From assembly GCA_964371715.1 (NCBI GenBank), contig CAYJNO010000003.1:29529-93528 (forward strand): a stretch of 64,000 nt of DNA. Reading direction: 5' to 3'. The translations under genes were made by a program, and so were the position numbers. The notes beneath the pieces were generated by a model. The model saw only the letters and a list, made by a program, of their open reading frames with translations. It made no database searches and was not told where the DNA came from. Shown one piece after another: positions 18,101 through 26,726 of this stretch. Positions within the stretch are counted from its first letter, which is position 1, and every line of letters starts with the position of its first letter. Source of the DNA: CAYJNO01 sp964371715 (GTDB taxonomy: Bacteria > Bacillota_I > Bacilli_A > Erysipelotrichales > Erysipelotrichaceae).

Positions 18101-20597
18101 GTGTTATATTTGAAGCATCATCTCCTGCAAATTGATGAATTACAGTATAAGAAATATTTGGTGTTGGAATCCAATTAGCTTTTATAGTTACATCTTCAAT
18201 TATATTAGAATTTAAACTAAATGCTTCACCATCATCCATAATGTTATTATCATTTAAATCATTATACCAACCAGCAAAGATATAGCCTGGTCTTGAAATT
18301 ATATAATCTTCTAATTCACCAACTTTTTCCATATGAAGTATGTCTAAAGTAATTGTATTTTCATTAATTGAAGATATTGTATTTAATAATGTTCCCCCAT
18401 TTGCACTTAATGTTACTTGATGAACTATTGGTGTCCATTTAGCGAATACCATTAATTCTCCATCGGTTGCATGTTCTATTAAATCATTTGTGAAATCTAC
18501 TTTTTGGTTGAAATACTCATCATAATACCAACCATCAAATGTATATCCATCTTTTGTTATCACAGTTGGTTCTTTTAAGCTTTCTCCAAAGCTACCTGTG
18601 TAAGTTAAATCAGTTAGTATTTCAGTTCCATTGTGATGAACGATATCATATTCAATACGATCATAATAGACACTAAACACATTACCAGCTGTATTTTTAT
18701 CAACATAATTTAGACCTTCAATAACTTTAGGATAGATACCCCATGAACTTTGTTGATGAATGATTTCACTATACGCATCACTTAAAACATATAGATTTCC
18801 ATTATGATTGACTTTTATTACTTCATCATTGGCTATCTCTTCATCTGTAGCTTCAAAATATGCATTGTATATATTTTTATCATAATTACCATATATTAAT
18901 TTAGCATTTCCATCTTTAGAGATTAAGTCTATCGTAAAGATATGTCTTGACGATACATTCGTGTATTCAACACCATCTAATGCATCAATTCTCCAACCAC
19001 TAACTGTTTTTCCACTACTTACAGTAACTTTAGATGGTTGAGGATAAATATCAGTTATATTTTGTCCTAATTTTGCTCTTAGTGTATATTCTCCACCACC
19101 CCAATAATAATAGGTTTTCCCATTAAAGTTGAATGTGTTTTTAGTATCACCATAAAATCTTAATGTATATACTTTTAAAGTATAATAAACATTTACTGTA
19201 GTAGAACCATCACCAGCTATTACTATTTCAGTTTTTTGTGTGTCGTCCCAACTATAATTTGCATAGGTTTCATATATTCCTTTATCTTCAAATTCCTCTT
19301 TTATTACAGGTAATAATGCTTTATCGATATCTGTAATAATATCACCTGTCTTTGCATTTAATTCAAATGAACTATGAAAGTTGTAGTTTGTAGTATCATA
19401 TAATTCAACTTCATCTGTATTTAAAGCTACACTTTGTAATGCATTTGGATCTTCAACCCAAACTACAACTTTATATGTAGTATCTTTAGCAACCCATTTT
19501 GCATTTACATTTACATCATGAGCTGGCATTGTTGTGATTGTTGTGTCAAAACCATCAAACACATAACCATCTCTTGATGCTGTTGTTGGTAAAGAAACAT
19601 TAGCTCCATATTTTATATGCATTGGAGGAATATATTCACCACCGCCTGTATTAAAAATAACAAAGTATGAATTTCTTGAGTACTCAATAATAATTTTTGT
19701 ACTACCATCTTCATTAATAATTGCTTGTTTAATAGATTGATCAGCTAGAAAACCTTCAACTTCTTTAGATGTTGCACTTGTTAATTCATTTGTATTACCT
19801 ACAAAAGTCTCAGTTAAGCTTTCATCAGCAACAAAGTTTCCATCTAATCCTTCGAAATGATGTTCAACAACATATGAAGCTTCTTTAGTTGTACTTACTG
19901 TATAAGTTACAATAGTTTCAGTTACTGTATCTTTACTTAATGTAACAGTATTAATATCAGCTATTGCACCTATAATTGCCGGAGAAACTACTTCTTTAGT
20001 TTCTGATTCTAATAATGTTACGTGATATGTTGGATATGCTACTGTACCATCAGCATATTGATATTTAATAGTATAATCGATCGATGCTTCATCACTAATA
20101 TTTACTGCATAAAGATTTACCTCTTTAACAACAAATGGTTCAACAGTTAGTTCTTCATCACTATACTCAACATTTACTAAATCTAAATCTGCCTTTTCAT
20201 TACTATCTAATGAATAAGACCAATATCTATGATTTGGATTTAAGCTTGGTGTAGGATTACCATCTAAATCTACTAAAGGATATACTACTCCTCCACCTGT
20301 ATAAAATGGAACATTTTCAATGATTAAACTATTATTGTCATCATAAAAGTTAACATAGAATAAAACTCTTGAATCATTTCCTTCCATTGTTTTTGGCATT
20401 AGTCCAAAATAAGATGCAAATATATCTTGTTCATTTTCACCTTCTTTTTGACTAGTCGTTTCTTCTGTAGTATTTGCTTTTGAACTTAAATCTTCAGCTA
20501 ATATATTACTTTGAAATTGTGTTAGCAATAAAGCTAAAATTAAAAAGCTTAACAAAAACTTTTTAAAAAATATTCTCATAAAATTATCAGATATCAT
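15102..20597 (-). CDS. Giant cell-surface protein with Listeria-Bacteroides (InlB B-type) repeats and a C-terminal membrane domain
   Basis: About 1831 aa. A signal peptide lies near the start (FFKKFLLSFLILALLLTQF). Several repeats of the GY.FDGW...A.W type follow, then MucBP-like beta domains. Next come three related ~130-residue units (encoded about 17.48-16.25 kb), each opening with a YYDY/YFNFDG-type strand and containing F.GW. A YDG-type Ig-like domain and a Pro/Thr-rich stalk (about 15.53-15.62 kb) follow. The end holds three hydrophobic helices rather than an LPxTG signal, although a TPETGD relic sits before them. The ATG at 20597 is chosen because CAAAGGAG lies 9 nt upstream; a GTG at 20621 would place that site inside the gene. 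Adhesion is the likely role; the ligand is unknown. Confidence 0.8.
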   Translation of the reverse strand: MISDNFMRIFFKKFLLSFLILALLLTQFQSNILAEDLSSKANTTEETTSQKEGENEQDIFASYFGLMPKTMEGNDSRVLFYVNFYDDNNSLIIENVPFYTGGGVVYPLVDLDGNPTPSLNPNHRYWSYSLDSNEKADLDLVNVEYSDEELTVEPFVVKEVNLYAVNISDEASIDYTIKYQYADGTVAYPTYHVTLLESETKEVVSPAIIGAIADINTVTLSKDTVTETIVTYTVSTTKEASYVVEHHFEGLDGNFVADESLTETFVGNTNELTSATSKEVEGFLADQSIKQAIINEDGSTKIIIEYSRNSYFVIFNTGGGEYIPPMHIKYGANVSLPTTASRDGYVFDGFDTTITTMPAHDVNVNAKWVAKDTTYKVVVWVEDPNALQSVALNTDEVELYDTTNYNFHSSFELNAKTGDIITDIDKALLPVIKEEFEDKGIYETYANYSWDDTQKTEIVIAGDGSTTVNVYYTLKVYTLRFYGDTKNTFNFNGKTYYYWGGGEYTLRAKLGQNITDIYPQPSKVTVSSGKTVSGWRIDALDGVEYTNVSSRHIFTIDLISKDGNAKLIYGNYDKNIYNAYFEATDEEIANDEVIKVNHNGNLYVLSDAYSEIIHQQSSWGIYPKVIEGLNYVDKNTAGNVFSVYYDRIEYDIVHHNGTEILTDLTYTGSFGESLKEPTVITKDGYTFDGWYYDEYFNQKVDFTNDLIEHATDGELMVFAKWTPIVHQVTLSANGGTLLNTISSINENTITLDILHMEKVGELEDYIISRPGYIFAGWYNDLNDNNIMDDGEAFSLNSNIIEDVTIKANWIPTPNISYTVIHQFAGDDASNITLEQVVNGQTIDSEVTVSALTSNELISKGWSAGYYISDKPTQTITISEKDNIVIFTYSKPIEKVYTYQVQYLYNGEIISETETFITKSPEISIIGKNVTGYELMGDDVIYVELKDSENVIIFNYDKTDTEGTITIIVKDPEGNIIDTVIVDTLTEGTTISPNDLKDIIESDLEVSEYLKDNNLNLDNLSTDKEYVTNDTVFEITAEYSGVNIEYYDYQGNLLTTIKEELGAKPSYTTINSEGTNFLYWSNEANGTTNVDSISKDTLKLYEVVEHKVEFEVEGIIKKDGFVIHNENSFAAGFEPTKENNDFLGWQVAGDTTLYVDETILTYTITGPTKFVAVFKEHPIISYFNFDGKLLDEKHEIVGNAPSMKTVDYETEGTQFIKWVDKDGNDVELISKDITELYAVVSHDVNFYSNSELFNTTEIVRNNTVELPTTLPTLEDHRFMGWSTYENGAVLSNEEISKLVVTGEMNFYAIYIEEIKVTYYDYTGFVHLENNVELLGDKPAISTLTYPTDATLFVKWVDESGNDVDVITKDTTKLYAVVTHKVDFIYETTTLSSEAYLHDSNLVILENINELVKEDRRFMGWSSTLGGEVLEKLPTTVTEPLTYYAVYVNYELNIEATNTEDNVVTKVYDGKLLTFDGIFDANNELGESLTGVEYKYYADAEMTIEITDLTSFGITNVGTVNIYVKGTKPGHNDAHLTITLEIIARHVTINVPNLTINQGNTISDSLLSQLLESSIANITTYAEGNALINEDDLGEINVVINGLNNNLIRNNIDIIGLAFTTEAGIVPVVNSVEYGTINSNYLVTVNFGDVNVVSAPVITNPVTTPVPTATPIPTVNPTIIPTVVPTITPTVVPTPDVEDDLAIEDNQTPETGDNNDENITDENTPETIFAKGTWSLVNLILAIISLVSAIFVIGRFNKSKDENEYEVTDSKKHYVLLNVISAVVMIVIFVLTQDLTLKMVLVDMWTIVMIIIAIAQAIFFYNTEKKYEEVDQA

Positions 20598-20758
20598 TAT
20601 ACTTTTCTCCTTTGTTGGCACTAAATTTATATTTTTAAATTTAAGACTAAGTAATTTTACAAAAATATAAATTTAATTGCAAACCCAATTTTTATACAAA
20701 ATTTCTTCAAATTTGTATAAAAGTATACAACTTTATTACTCAAGTGTAATAGTGTATA

Positions 20759-20772
20759 TGAAAGCGCTTTAT
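20759..20772. promoter_or_regulatory. cre-like palindrome upstream of the surface-protein gene
   Basis: TGAAAGCGCTTTAT contains the perfect 10-bp palindrome AAAGCGCTTT. It matches the CcpA cre consensus (TGWAARCGYTWNCA) except for the last two bases. It lies about 160 nt upstream of the ATG at 20597. Catabolite control of the surface protein is an inference. Confidence 0.5.
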
Positions 20773-20812
20773 ATGTAATATAGCAGTATTAAATTTACTT
20801 GAAAAAATTTAC

Positions 20813-20856
20813 CAATAATTTATAAAAAAATTTTGCATTTTTTTTATAAATTATTG
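20813..20856. repeat. 18-bp perfect inverted repeat in the surface-protein upstream region
   Basis: The arms 20813-20830 and 20839-20856 are exact reverse complements with an 8-nt loop. On the minus strand it is followed by GGTAAATTTTTTC, so it could act as a second terminator or as an attenuator before the surface-protein gene. Confidence 0.6.
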
Positions 20857-20944
20857 TTATTTTAATCAATATTTTGATATTAATTATAAATTTTTTTTAG
20901 TTAGAAAATTTAATAAGCAAATTCCTTTACACAAAAATTAGAAA

Positions 20945-21009
20945 TATAAAAACACTTTTAAGCATTTCTTACAATAATATAATTTACTATAAGAAAGAAT
21001 AAAAGTGTT
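20945..21009 (-). terminator. Probable terminator of the rnj-ftsK transcript
   Basis: A 10-bp outer stem (20951-20960 with 21000-21009), an asymmetric internal loop and a 7-bp inner stem (20965-20971 with 20990-20996) precede TTTTTATATTT on the minus strand. It lies 15 nt after the FtsK/SpoIIIE stop. Confidence 0.6.
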
Positions 21010-21024
21010 AATTTATTGTTATTT

Positions 21025-23328
21025 TTAGATGTTACTATCTTCTTTTTTTATATAAACATCACGTGGTTTTGAACCATTTACTGGTCCAATTATACCTCGT
21101 TCTTCAAGTAGATCAATCATTCTAGCAGCCCTATTATATCCAATACCAAATCTTCTTTGGATTAAAGATGTACTAGCTTTTTGTTGTTCTATAATATAGG
21201 ATTTAATTTCATCATATAAAGGATCTTCTGAAGATGACATTACTGCTGTATCTTCATTTGATGTTATTCCTTCAAGTCTAATAAATGCATCTTCATAGAA
21301 TGGTAGTCCTTGTGTTTTAACAAAATCTGTTACTCTTTTAACTTCATTATCTGTTACATAAACACCCTGACATCTAATTGCTCCAGGTTCACCAATTGGT
21401 AAGTATAACATGTCTCCATTACCAAGTAATCTTTCTGCACCTATACTATCAAGTATCGTTCTAGAATCAATACCACTAGCTACAGAGAAAGCAATTCTTG
21501 AAGGTATATTAGATTTAATTATCCCTGTAATAACATCAGTTGATGGTCTTTGTGTTGCTACAATTAAATGAATACCACTTGCCCTTGCAAGCTGGGTAAT
21601 TCTTTGAATACTCATTTCAACATCCTTACCAGCTATTGCCATTAAGTCTGCTAATTCATCAATGATAACAACTACATATGGCATTACTTTTAAATTTTCT
21701 TCAGGATAATCTTTTCGTTTTTCATTATATGCCTCAATATTTCTTACTCCAGCTTTAGCAAATAAATCAAATCTTTCATCCATCATATTTACCACTACTT
21801 TTAAAGCATTGCTTGCTTCATTTGCATCTGATATTACAGGACCCATTAAATGAGGGATTTGATGATATGGAGTAAATTCAACCTTTTTAGGGTCTATTAA
21901 TAATAATTTAACTTCATCAGGTTTTGTTCTTAATAAGATAGACATAATAATTGAGTTCATACATACAGATTTACCTGAACCTGTTGCTCCAGCTATTAAT
22001 AAGTGAGGCATTTTATTTAACTCACAATATACTGGCTCCCCTAATAAGTCTTTACCTAAAACTAATAATAATTTATTATTAACTTTATTTGCTGGTATCT
22101 TATCAAAAATATCTTTCATTTTAACTGCAATCGATTCTACATTAGGAATTTCTACTCCAACTGCATTTCTTCCTGAAATTGGTGCTTCTATTCTTATATC
22201 TTTTGCTGCTAATTCCATTTTAATATTATCTTGAATATTATTAATTTTACTTACTTTAACACTACTATCAGGTTTTAATTCAAATTTAGTAACTGATGGC
22301 CCAATATGAGTAGCAATCAAATTCGAATTAATTCCAAAATTACCTAATATTTCTATTAATTTAGCACCTTTAATCTTCGCTGATGCTTCATTTGCTCCTG
22401 ATTTACTTACAGTACTTCTAGGATCTAATAAACTTGTATTCGGTAGTTTATATGTTTTGAAGTCATAGTTTTTTGTAACAACTTTAATTTCTTTATTTGT
22501 ATTATTATTTACTGTTACTTCTTCTATATTTTCTACTTCATTAACTTCACTACTTACTGTATCGACTGCAACTTTATGCACATCAATAAATACACCAGAT
22601 GATTTATTACTATTTGTACTTGGTTTATTTTCTCCAATTGAAGCATATGCTTCTTGTTTAACTAATGCTTTCTCTTTTTCAATATTTTTTAATTCTTCTT
22701 CAGCATCTTTTATTTCTTGTAGTTTTCTTTCAGCTTTTTTAATTTCATTTTGTTCCTTCATATTTGCAACTTTACGAGAAGAAACATGATACATTTTCTG
22801 ATAGGTTTGAATTGAAATCAATAGTAACATAGCTCCAACAAATAATAATATAGCTAATACTATACTTCCCTCTTTTGCAAATAGTGTTGAAGATACTGCA
22901 TATAATAATACACCAATAATACCGCCATCAAACTCAACATTAACATTATCAAAATAACCACCTGTAATAGTAGGTATTTCTTTAAAATAAGCCATAATTG
23001 AATCAAAACCTACAGCGGCTTCACTATTACCAAATGGAATTGAGAAGAATAATATTATTGCAACATTTAGCATGATATAACCACTAATCTTCTTAGGTGT
23101 TAATTTTGTTTTAACACTACTAAATATTGAAAATAAGCAAATCAATATAATACATATCATTGGCGCAATAAATACGTCTCCAAATAATAATAGCATTAAA
23201 TATCTAATAAAATTACCAACTATACCTAAATTAAATGCTGCAAGTCCTGTTAAACAAATAATACCAATTGCTATTAGAATATTAACTAACTTATCATCAT
23301 TTTTCTTTTTCGCTTTAGCTTTTGCCAT
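21025..23328 (-). CDS. FtsK/SpoIIIE-family DNA translocase
   Basis: 767 aa. The N-terminal ~180 residues carry four membrane helices. A charged coiled-coil linker (about 185-230) follows, then the motor domain with Walker A GATGSGKS (about residue 450) and Walker B VVIIDELADLM. The C-terminal gamma winged helix contains LIQRRFGIGYNRAARMID, which reads KOPS/SRS polarity sequences. It pumps chromosomal DNA through the division septum. It starts 8 nt after the RNase J-like gene. FtsK and SpoIIIE cannot be told apart by sequence alone. Confidence 0.92.
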   Translation of the reverse strand: MAKAKAKKKNDDKLVNILIAIGIICLTGLAAFNLGIVGNFIRYLMLLLFGDVFIAPMICIILICLFSIFSSVKTKLTPKKISGYIMLNVAIILFFSIPFGNSEAAVGFDSIMAYFKEIPTITGGYFDNVNVEFDGGIIGVLLYAVSSTLFAKEGSIVLAILLFVGAMLLLISIQTYQKMYHVSSRKVANMKEQNEIKKAERKLQEIKDAEEELKNIEKEKALVKQEAYASIGENKPSTNSNKSSGVFIDVHKVAVDTVSSEVNEVENIEEVTVNNNTNKEIKVVTKNYDFKTYKLPNTSLLDPRSTVSKSGANEASAKIKGAKLIEILGNFGINSNLIATHIGPSVTKFELKPDSSVKVSKINNIQDNIKMELAAKDIRIEAPISGRNAVGVEIPNVESIAVKMKDIFDKIPANKVNNKLLLVLGKDLLGEPVYCELNKMPHLLIAGATGSGKSVCMNSIIMSILLRTKPDEVKLLLIDPKKVEFTPYHQIPHLMGPVISDANEASNALKVVVNMMDERFDLFAKAGVRNIEAYNEKRKDYPEENLKVMPYVVVIIDELADLMAIAGKDVEMSIQRITQLARASGIHLIVATQRPSTDVITGIIKSNIPSRIAFSVASGIDSRTILDSIGAERLLGNGDMLYLPIGEPGAIRCQGVYVTDNEVKRVTDFVKTQGLPFYEDAFIRLEGITSNEDTAVMSSSEDPLYDEIKSYIIEQQKASTSLIQRRFGIGYNRAARMIDLLEERGIIGPVNGSKPRDVYIKKEDSNI

Positions 23329-23336
23329 ATTACCTC

Positions 23337-25001
23337 TTAATCTAGGTTGATTTCAACAATTGCAGGTAATATCATAGGTCTTTTGCCTGTTTCTTTTAAC
23401 ATATAGCGACTCATTTTTGACTTAGCATCCATTCTTACTTTCATATTTTCATATGTATTCGCTTTAACCGCCTCATCAACTGCATTTATTAAAATCTCTC
23501 CTAATGCTTTTACAATATAATCAGCATCTTTTAAATATATTACTCCTCTTGATTGAACATCCGCTCCGCCAACAAGTTCTTTTGTTTTAAAATTAATTAC
23601 AATACCAACAACTATAACACCATCAGTCGATAAAGTTTCTCTATCTTTTAAGACCATTCCACCAACATCAAGTTTTTCATTTCCATCAATCAACATTTCT
23701 TCAAGCTCAATAAAGTCTTTTGCACTTCTTAAATGCCCATCATTTAGTACAATAATTTGGCCATTATCAATTACTACAACTTTATCTGGTGTATATTCCA
23801 TATCAACTGCAATATTTGCATTAGCTAATAAATGACGATATTCTCCATTAATTGGAATATAGTATTTTGGTTTTAATAAATAAATCATCATTTTAATATC
23901 TTCAATTGATGCACGCATTTGTAATATTTCTTTAGCCGATACATTTACAACTTTTACACCTTCTTTATAAAGATCATTTTCCATGTTAGTTGCTTCAATT
24001 TCTGATTCAAATGATGGTGGAGATACCATAATTACAACATCATTTTCTTTTAATTGAATTAGATCATCTTCTCTTAATGCAATTCTATGCATTCTTTTAA
24101 AGACTCTTGTACCAGTTCCAGACACAATACATATTGCATCAGATTCTTCTTTTGCAAATTCTTGTTTTGTGATAAACATCGATTGATTTAATTTATAATA
24201 TCCAAGTTTACTTATCATTTCTAATAATTCATATTGACTATTATCATAGAAATAAATCTTTTTATTTAATTTATTAGCTATCTCAATAATTTCAAATAAG
24301 CGATAGATATTTTGTTTATAAACCGTTACAAAAACTCGACCATCACTATTTTCAATATTTCCTTCGATAATTGGCGTTACTTTATGTCTTGGTGCAGTAT
24401 ACCCTGATGTTGTCGAACCTGTTGATTCACATAAGAAAGCTAAAACACCATTTTTACCAATTTCGGCTATCTTACTGATATCACTTGAGAAAAACTCATT
24501 TCTGATATCATAGTCTATTAAATATTCACTAGCTACAACAACACTACCTTGATCTGTATGAATTGCTAAACCAAATCCATCAGGTATTGATTGTGTTAAC
24601 GCAAATGTCTCAACTTTAATATTAGCTACTTTAAAGCGGTGACATCTTTTCACAACATTAATATTTACATTTTTGATTTTTTCTTTTTTTATTAATCTTT
24701 TAATTATTTGTGCTGTTAGAGCAGTTGTATAGATAGGAGCATTTACAACTTTTAAAAGATGAGGAATGCCTCCCATTACATCATCATGAGCATGGGTAAT
24801 AAATATACCTTTTACTCTTTCTTTATTATCAATTAAGTATTTAAAATCAGGTAATATTATCTCAACCCCTAATTGTTCTTTAGGGTTAGGATATTTTAGC
24901 CCAACTTCTACTACAAAGATATTTTCATCTACTTCCACTATATACATATTTTTGCCGATTTCATCTAATCCGCCTAATCCAAATATCTTAACTTGGCTCA
25001 T
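23337..25001 (-). CDS. rnjB: RNase J-family protein with degenerate active site (RNase J2-like)
   Basis: 554 aa, standard RNase J length, with metallo-beta-lactamase, beta-CASP and C-terminal domains. Against the RNase J1 zinc ligands (H74, H76, D78, H79, H142, D164, H390) this protein reads HAHDDV at residues 70-75. The first three ligands are kept but the last His is Val. TQSIPD stands where THSIPD is expected, SEYLID in place of GDFK, and NVSAKE in place of HxSGH. Strong catalysis is therefore unlikely. RNase J2 of other Firmicutes is also weakly active and works as a partner of J1. In B. subtilis rnjB also lies just upstream of spoIIIE, which supports the J2 assignment. Confidence 0.85.
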   Translation of the reverse strand: MSQVKIFGLGGLDEIGKNMYIVEVDENIFVVEVGLKYPNPKEQLGVEIILPDFKYLIDNKERVKGIFITHAHDDVMGGIPHLLKVVNAPIYTTALTAQIIKRLIKKEKIKNVNINVVKRCHRFKVANIKVETFALTQSIPDGFGLAIHTDQGSVVVASEYLIDYDIRNEFFSSDISKIAEIGKNGVLAFLCESTGSTTSGYTAPRHKVTPIIEGNIENSDGRVFVTVYKQNIYRLFEIIEIANKLNKKIYFYDNSQYELLEMISKLGYYKLNQSMFITKQEFAKEESDAICIVSGTGTRVFKRMHRIALREDDLIQLKENDVVIMVSPPSFESEIEATNMENDLYKEGVKVVNVSAKEILQMRASIEDIKMMIYLLKPKYYIPINGEYRHLLANANIAVDMEYTPDKVVVIDNGQIIVLNDGHLRSAKDFIELEEMLIDGNEKLDVGGMVLKDRETLSTDGVIVVGIVINFKTKELVGGADVQSRGVIYLKDADYIVKALGEILINAVDEAVKANTYENMKVRMDAKSKMSRYMLKETGKRPMILPAIVEINLD

Positions 25002-25018
25002 AAATCCTCCTTATTGTA

Positions 25019-26455
25019 TTATTCAACCATAATACCATTTAATGAAAAGCTTCTACATTCTGTAATTTTTACACTTACAATATCGCCTTCTTTTACATTA
25101 TTACCACTAAAGTTAACTAATTTGTTTTCTTCACTATAGCCGCTAAATGTTTTTTCATTTTTCTTACTTACACCATCTACTAATACTTTTAAAATTCTAT
25201 CTTGGTATTTAATATTATTATGACTGCCATATTCTGCAATTTTTTTATTTAAACGCTGTAATCTTTCATTTTTAACTTCTTCACTAATATTATCTTCCAT
25301 ACGTGCTGCTGGGGTTCCTTCTCTTGGTGAATAAATGAATGTAAATGCACTATCATATTTACAATAATCTACTAAATCAAGTGTTTCTTGGAATTGTTCT
25401 TCTGTTTCATTTGGGAAGCCAACAATAATATCAGTTGAGAAAGTTGCATTTGGTATCGTATTTATTATTTTATCATATAATTCGCGATATTGCTTATTTG
25501 TATATCTTCTTCCCATTAATTTTAATACATCATCATTTCCAGATTGAACAGGTAAATGAATTGCTGGCATAATATTTTCATGTTTTGCGATAATATCAAC
25601 CATTTCATGAGTAAAGTCCCATGGATGTGAAGTAGAAAATCTAATTCTCTCAATTCCACTAGCAGCAACAGCTTCTAAAAGCGTAGAAAAATTATAATCA
25701 AGATTTAAATCTTTTCCATAAGCATTAACATTTTGACCAAGTAAAGTAACTTCTTTAAAGCCTTCTTGTTTTAAAGTATTTACTTCCTCAATTATATCTT
25801 CAATTAAACGTGAACGTTCCTTACCTCTTGTATATGGGACTATACAATAAGTACAAAACTTATCACAACCATACATTATATTAACCCATGCTTTATATTT
25901 ACCAAATCTTTTAACTGGTAAATTTTCAATGACTTCACCCTCTTTTGAAAATACTTCAACAACTCTTTTTTTATCGTTTACTACATCTACTAAAAGTTTA
26001 GGTAAGTTATGTAAATTATGTGTTCCAAATATTAAATCAACATGACGATGTGTTTTTAATAACTCATTCACCACATCTTCTTCTTGAGCCATACAACCAC
26101 AAAGAGCAAAAAGCATATTAGGTTTTTTTACTTTTAATCTTTTCGCATGACCAATTTCTCCGATAACACGATCTTCAGCATTTTTTCTTATTGCACAGGT
26201 ATTAAAGATTAAAAAATCAGTTTCTTCTTCGTTTTCAGTAGCTTTATAGCCTAAGCTTTCTAAGATTCCAGATAGTGTTTCTGAATCACGTACATTAGCT
26301 TGACAGCCATATGTTTTAATATAATAATATTTGTTTTCACCAATATTTTTTGCTTCATTTGGTATTTCAAATATTTCTTTTTCTATTTTTATTTCATCTT
26401 TACTTCGATGTCTTGCTAAAGTCATAGAAGGTAATTTAAATTCATTATTTTTCAT
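25019..26455 (-). CDS. miaB: tRNA-2-methylthio-N6-dimethylallyladenosine synthase
   Basis: 478 aa methylthiotransferase. The N-terminal UPF0004 domain has TYGCQANVRDSE and further cluster cysteines (NTCAIRKNAEDR, LCGCMAQE). The radical-SAM motif is CDKFCTYCIVPYTRGKERSR. A C-terminal TRAM domain (about residues 415-478) binds tRNA. It adds a methylthio group to i6A37 of tRNAs reading UNN codons. The CQANVRDSE context matches MiaB rather than MtaB or RimO. It lies between a ferredoxin gene and the RNase J-like gene. Confidence 0.93.
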   Translation of the reverse strand: MKNNEFKLPSMTLARHRSKDEIKIEKEIFEIPNEAKNIGENKYYYIKTYGCQANVRDSETLSGILESLGYKATENEEETDFLIFNTCAIRKNAEDRVIGEIGHAKRLKVKKPNMLFALCGCMAQEEDVVNELLKTHRHVDLIFGTHNLHNLPKLLVDVVNDKKRVVEVFSKEGEVIENLPVKRFGKYKAWVNIMYGCDKFCTYCIVPYTRGKERSRLIEDIIEEVNTLKQEGFKEVTLLGQNVNAYGKDLNLDYNFSTLLEAVAASGIERIRFSTSHPWDFTHEMVDIIAKHENIMPAIHLPVQSGNDDVLKLMGRRYTNKQYRELYDKIINTIPNATFSTDIIVGFPNETEEQFQETLDLVDYCKYDSAFTFIYSPREGTPAARMEDNISEEVKNERLQRLNKKIAEYGSHNNIKYQDRILKVLVDGVSKKNEKTFSGYSEENKLVNFSGNNVKEGDIVSVKITECRSFSLNGIMVE

Positions 26456-26473
26456 TTTTTATATCCTTTCAAA

Positions 26474-26499
26474 TAAAAAAACCAAGCAGTGCTTGGTTT
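26474..26499 (-). terminator. Terminator after the ferredoxin gene
   Basis: AACCAAGCA and TGCTTGGTT (26480-26488, 26490-26498) form a GC-containing stem with a tight loop, followed by a T-run on the minus strand. It separates ferredoxin from miaB. Confidence 0.75.
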
Positions 26500-26671
26500 A
26501 TTGTGAAATAGCTGATACTGGACAAGTTCCTACGCAAGCACCACAGTCGATACATAAAGCATCATCAACGATAGCTTTACCATCTCCATCCATAGATAGA
26601 GCTGCAACTGGACATACTCCTACGCATGCACCACAACCAATACAAACTTCTTTTTCAATTCTTACAGGCAT
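26498..26671 (-). CDS. 2[4Fe-4S] ferredoxin
   Basis: 57 aa. It has two clostridial-type cluster motifs, CIGCGACVGVCP and CIDCGACVGTCP (C10, C13, C16, C20 and C40, C43, C46, C50), related by internal duplication. A GGAGG Shine-Dalgarno lies 7 nt before the ATG. It is a low-potential electron carrier, possibly for MiaB, pyruvate:ferredoxin oxidoreductase or other radical-SAM enzymes. The short hairpin that follows overlaps its stop codon. It is a single gene between ymdB and miaB. Confidence 0.93.
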   Translation of the reverse strand: MPVRIEKEVCIGCGACVGVCPVAALSMDGDGKAIVDDALCIDCGACVGTCPVSAISQ

Positions 26672-26726
26672 GAAATTTCCTCCTTAGACGTATTTAATTA
26701 TAGCATATTAAAATCTAATGACAACA

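Larger units (their letters stand above)
20598..21024. other. 427-nt AT-rich intergenic region between FtsK/SpoIIIE and the surface-protein gene
   Basis: No gene is visible on either strand. It contains a cre-like site (20759-20772), an 18-bp perfect inverted repeat (20813-20856) and a large hairpin (20951-21009). The rest is low-complexity A/T. It is the upstream region of the surface-protein gene and its length suggests regulation. Confidence 0.6.

Noticed and set aside
26331..26687. 118-codon plus-strand frame
   Set aside because: It is the antisense shadow of the 57-aa ferredoxin and the miaB start; the minus-strand ferredoxin explains the sequence fully.
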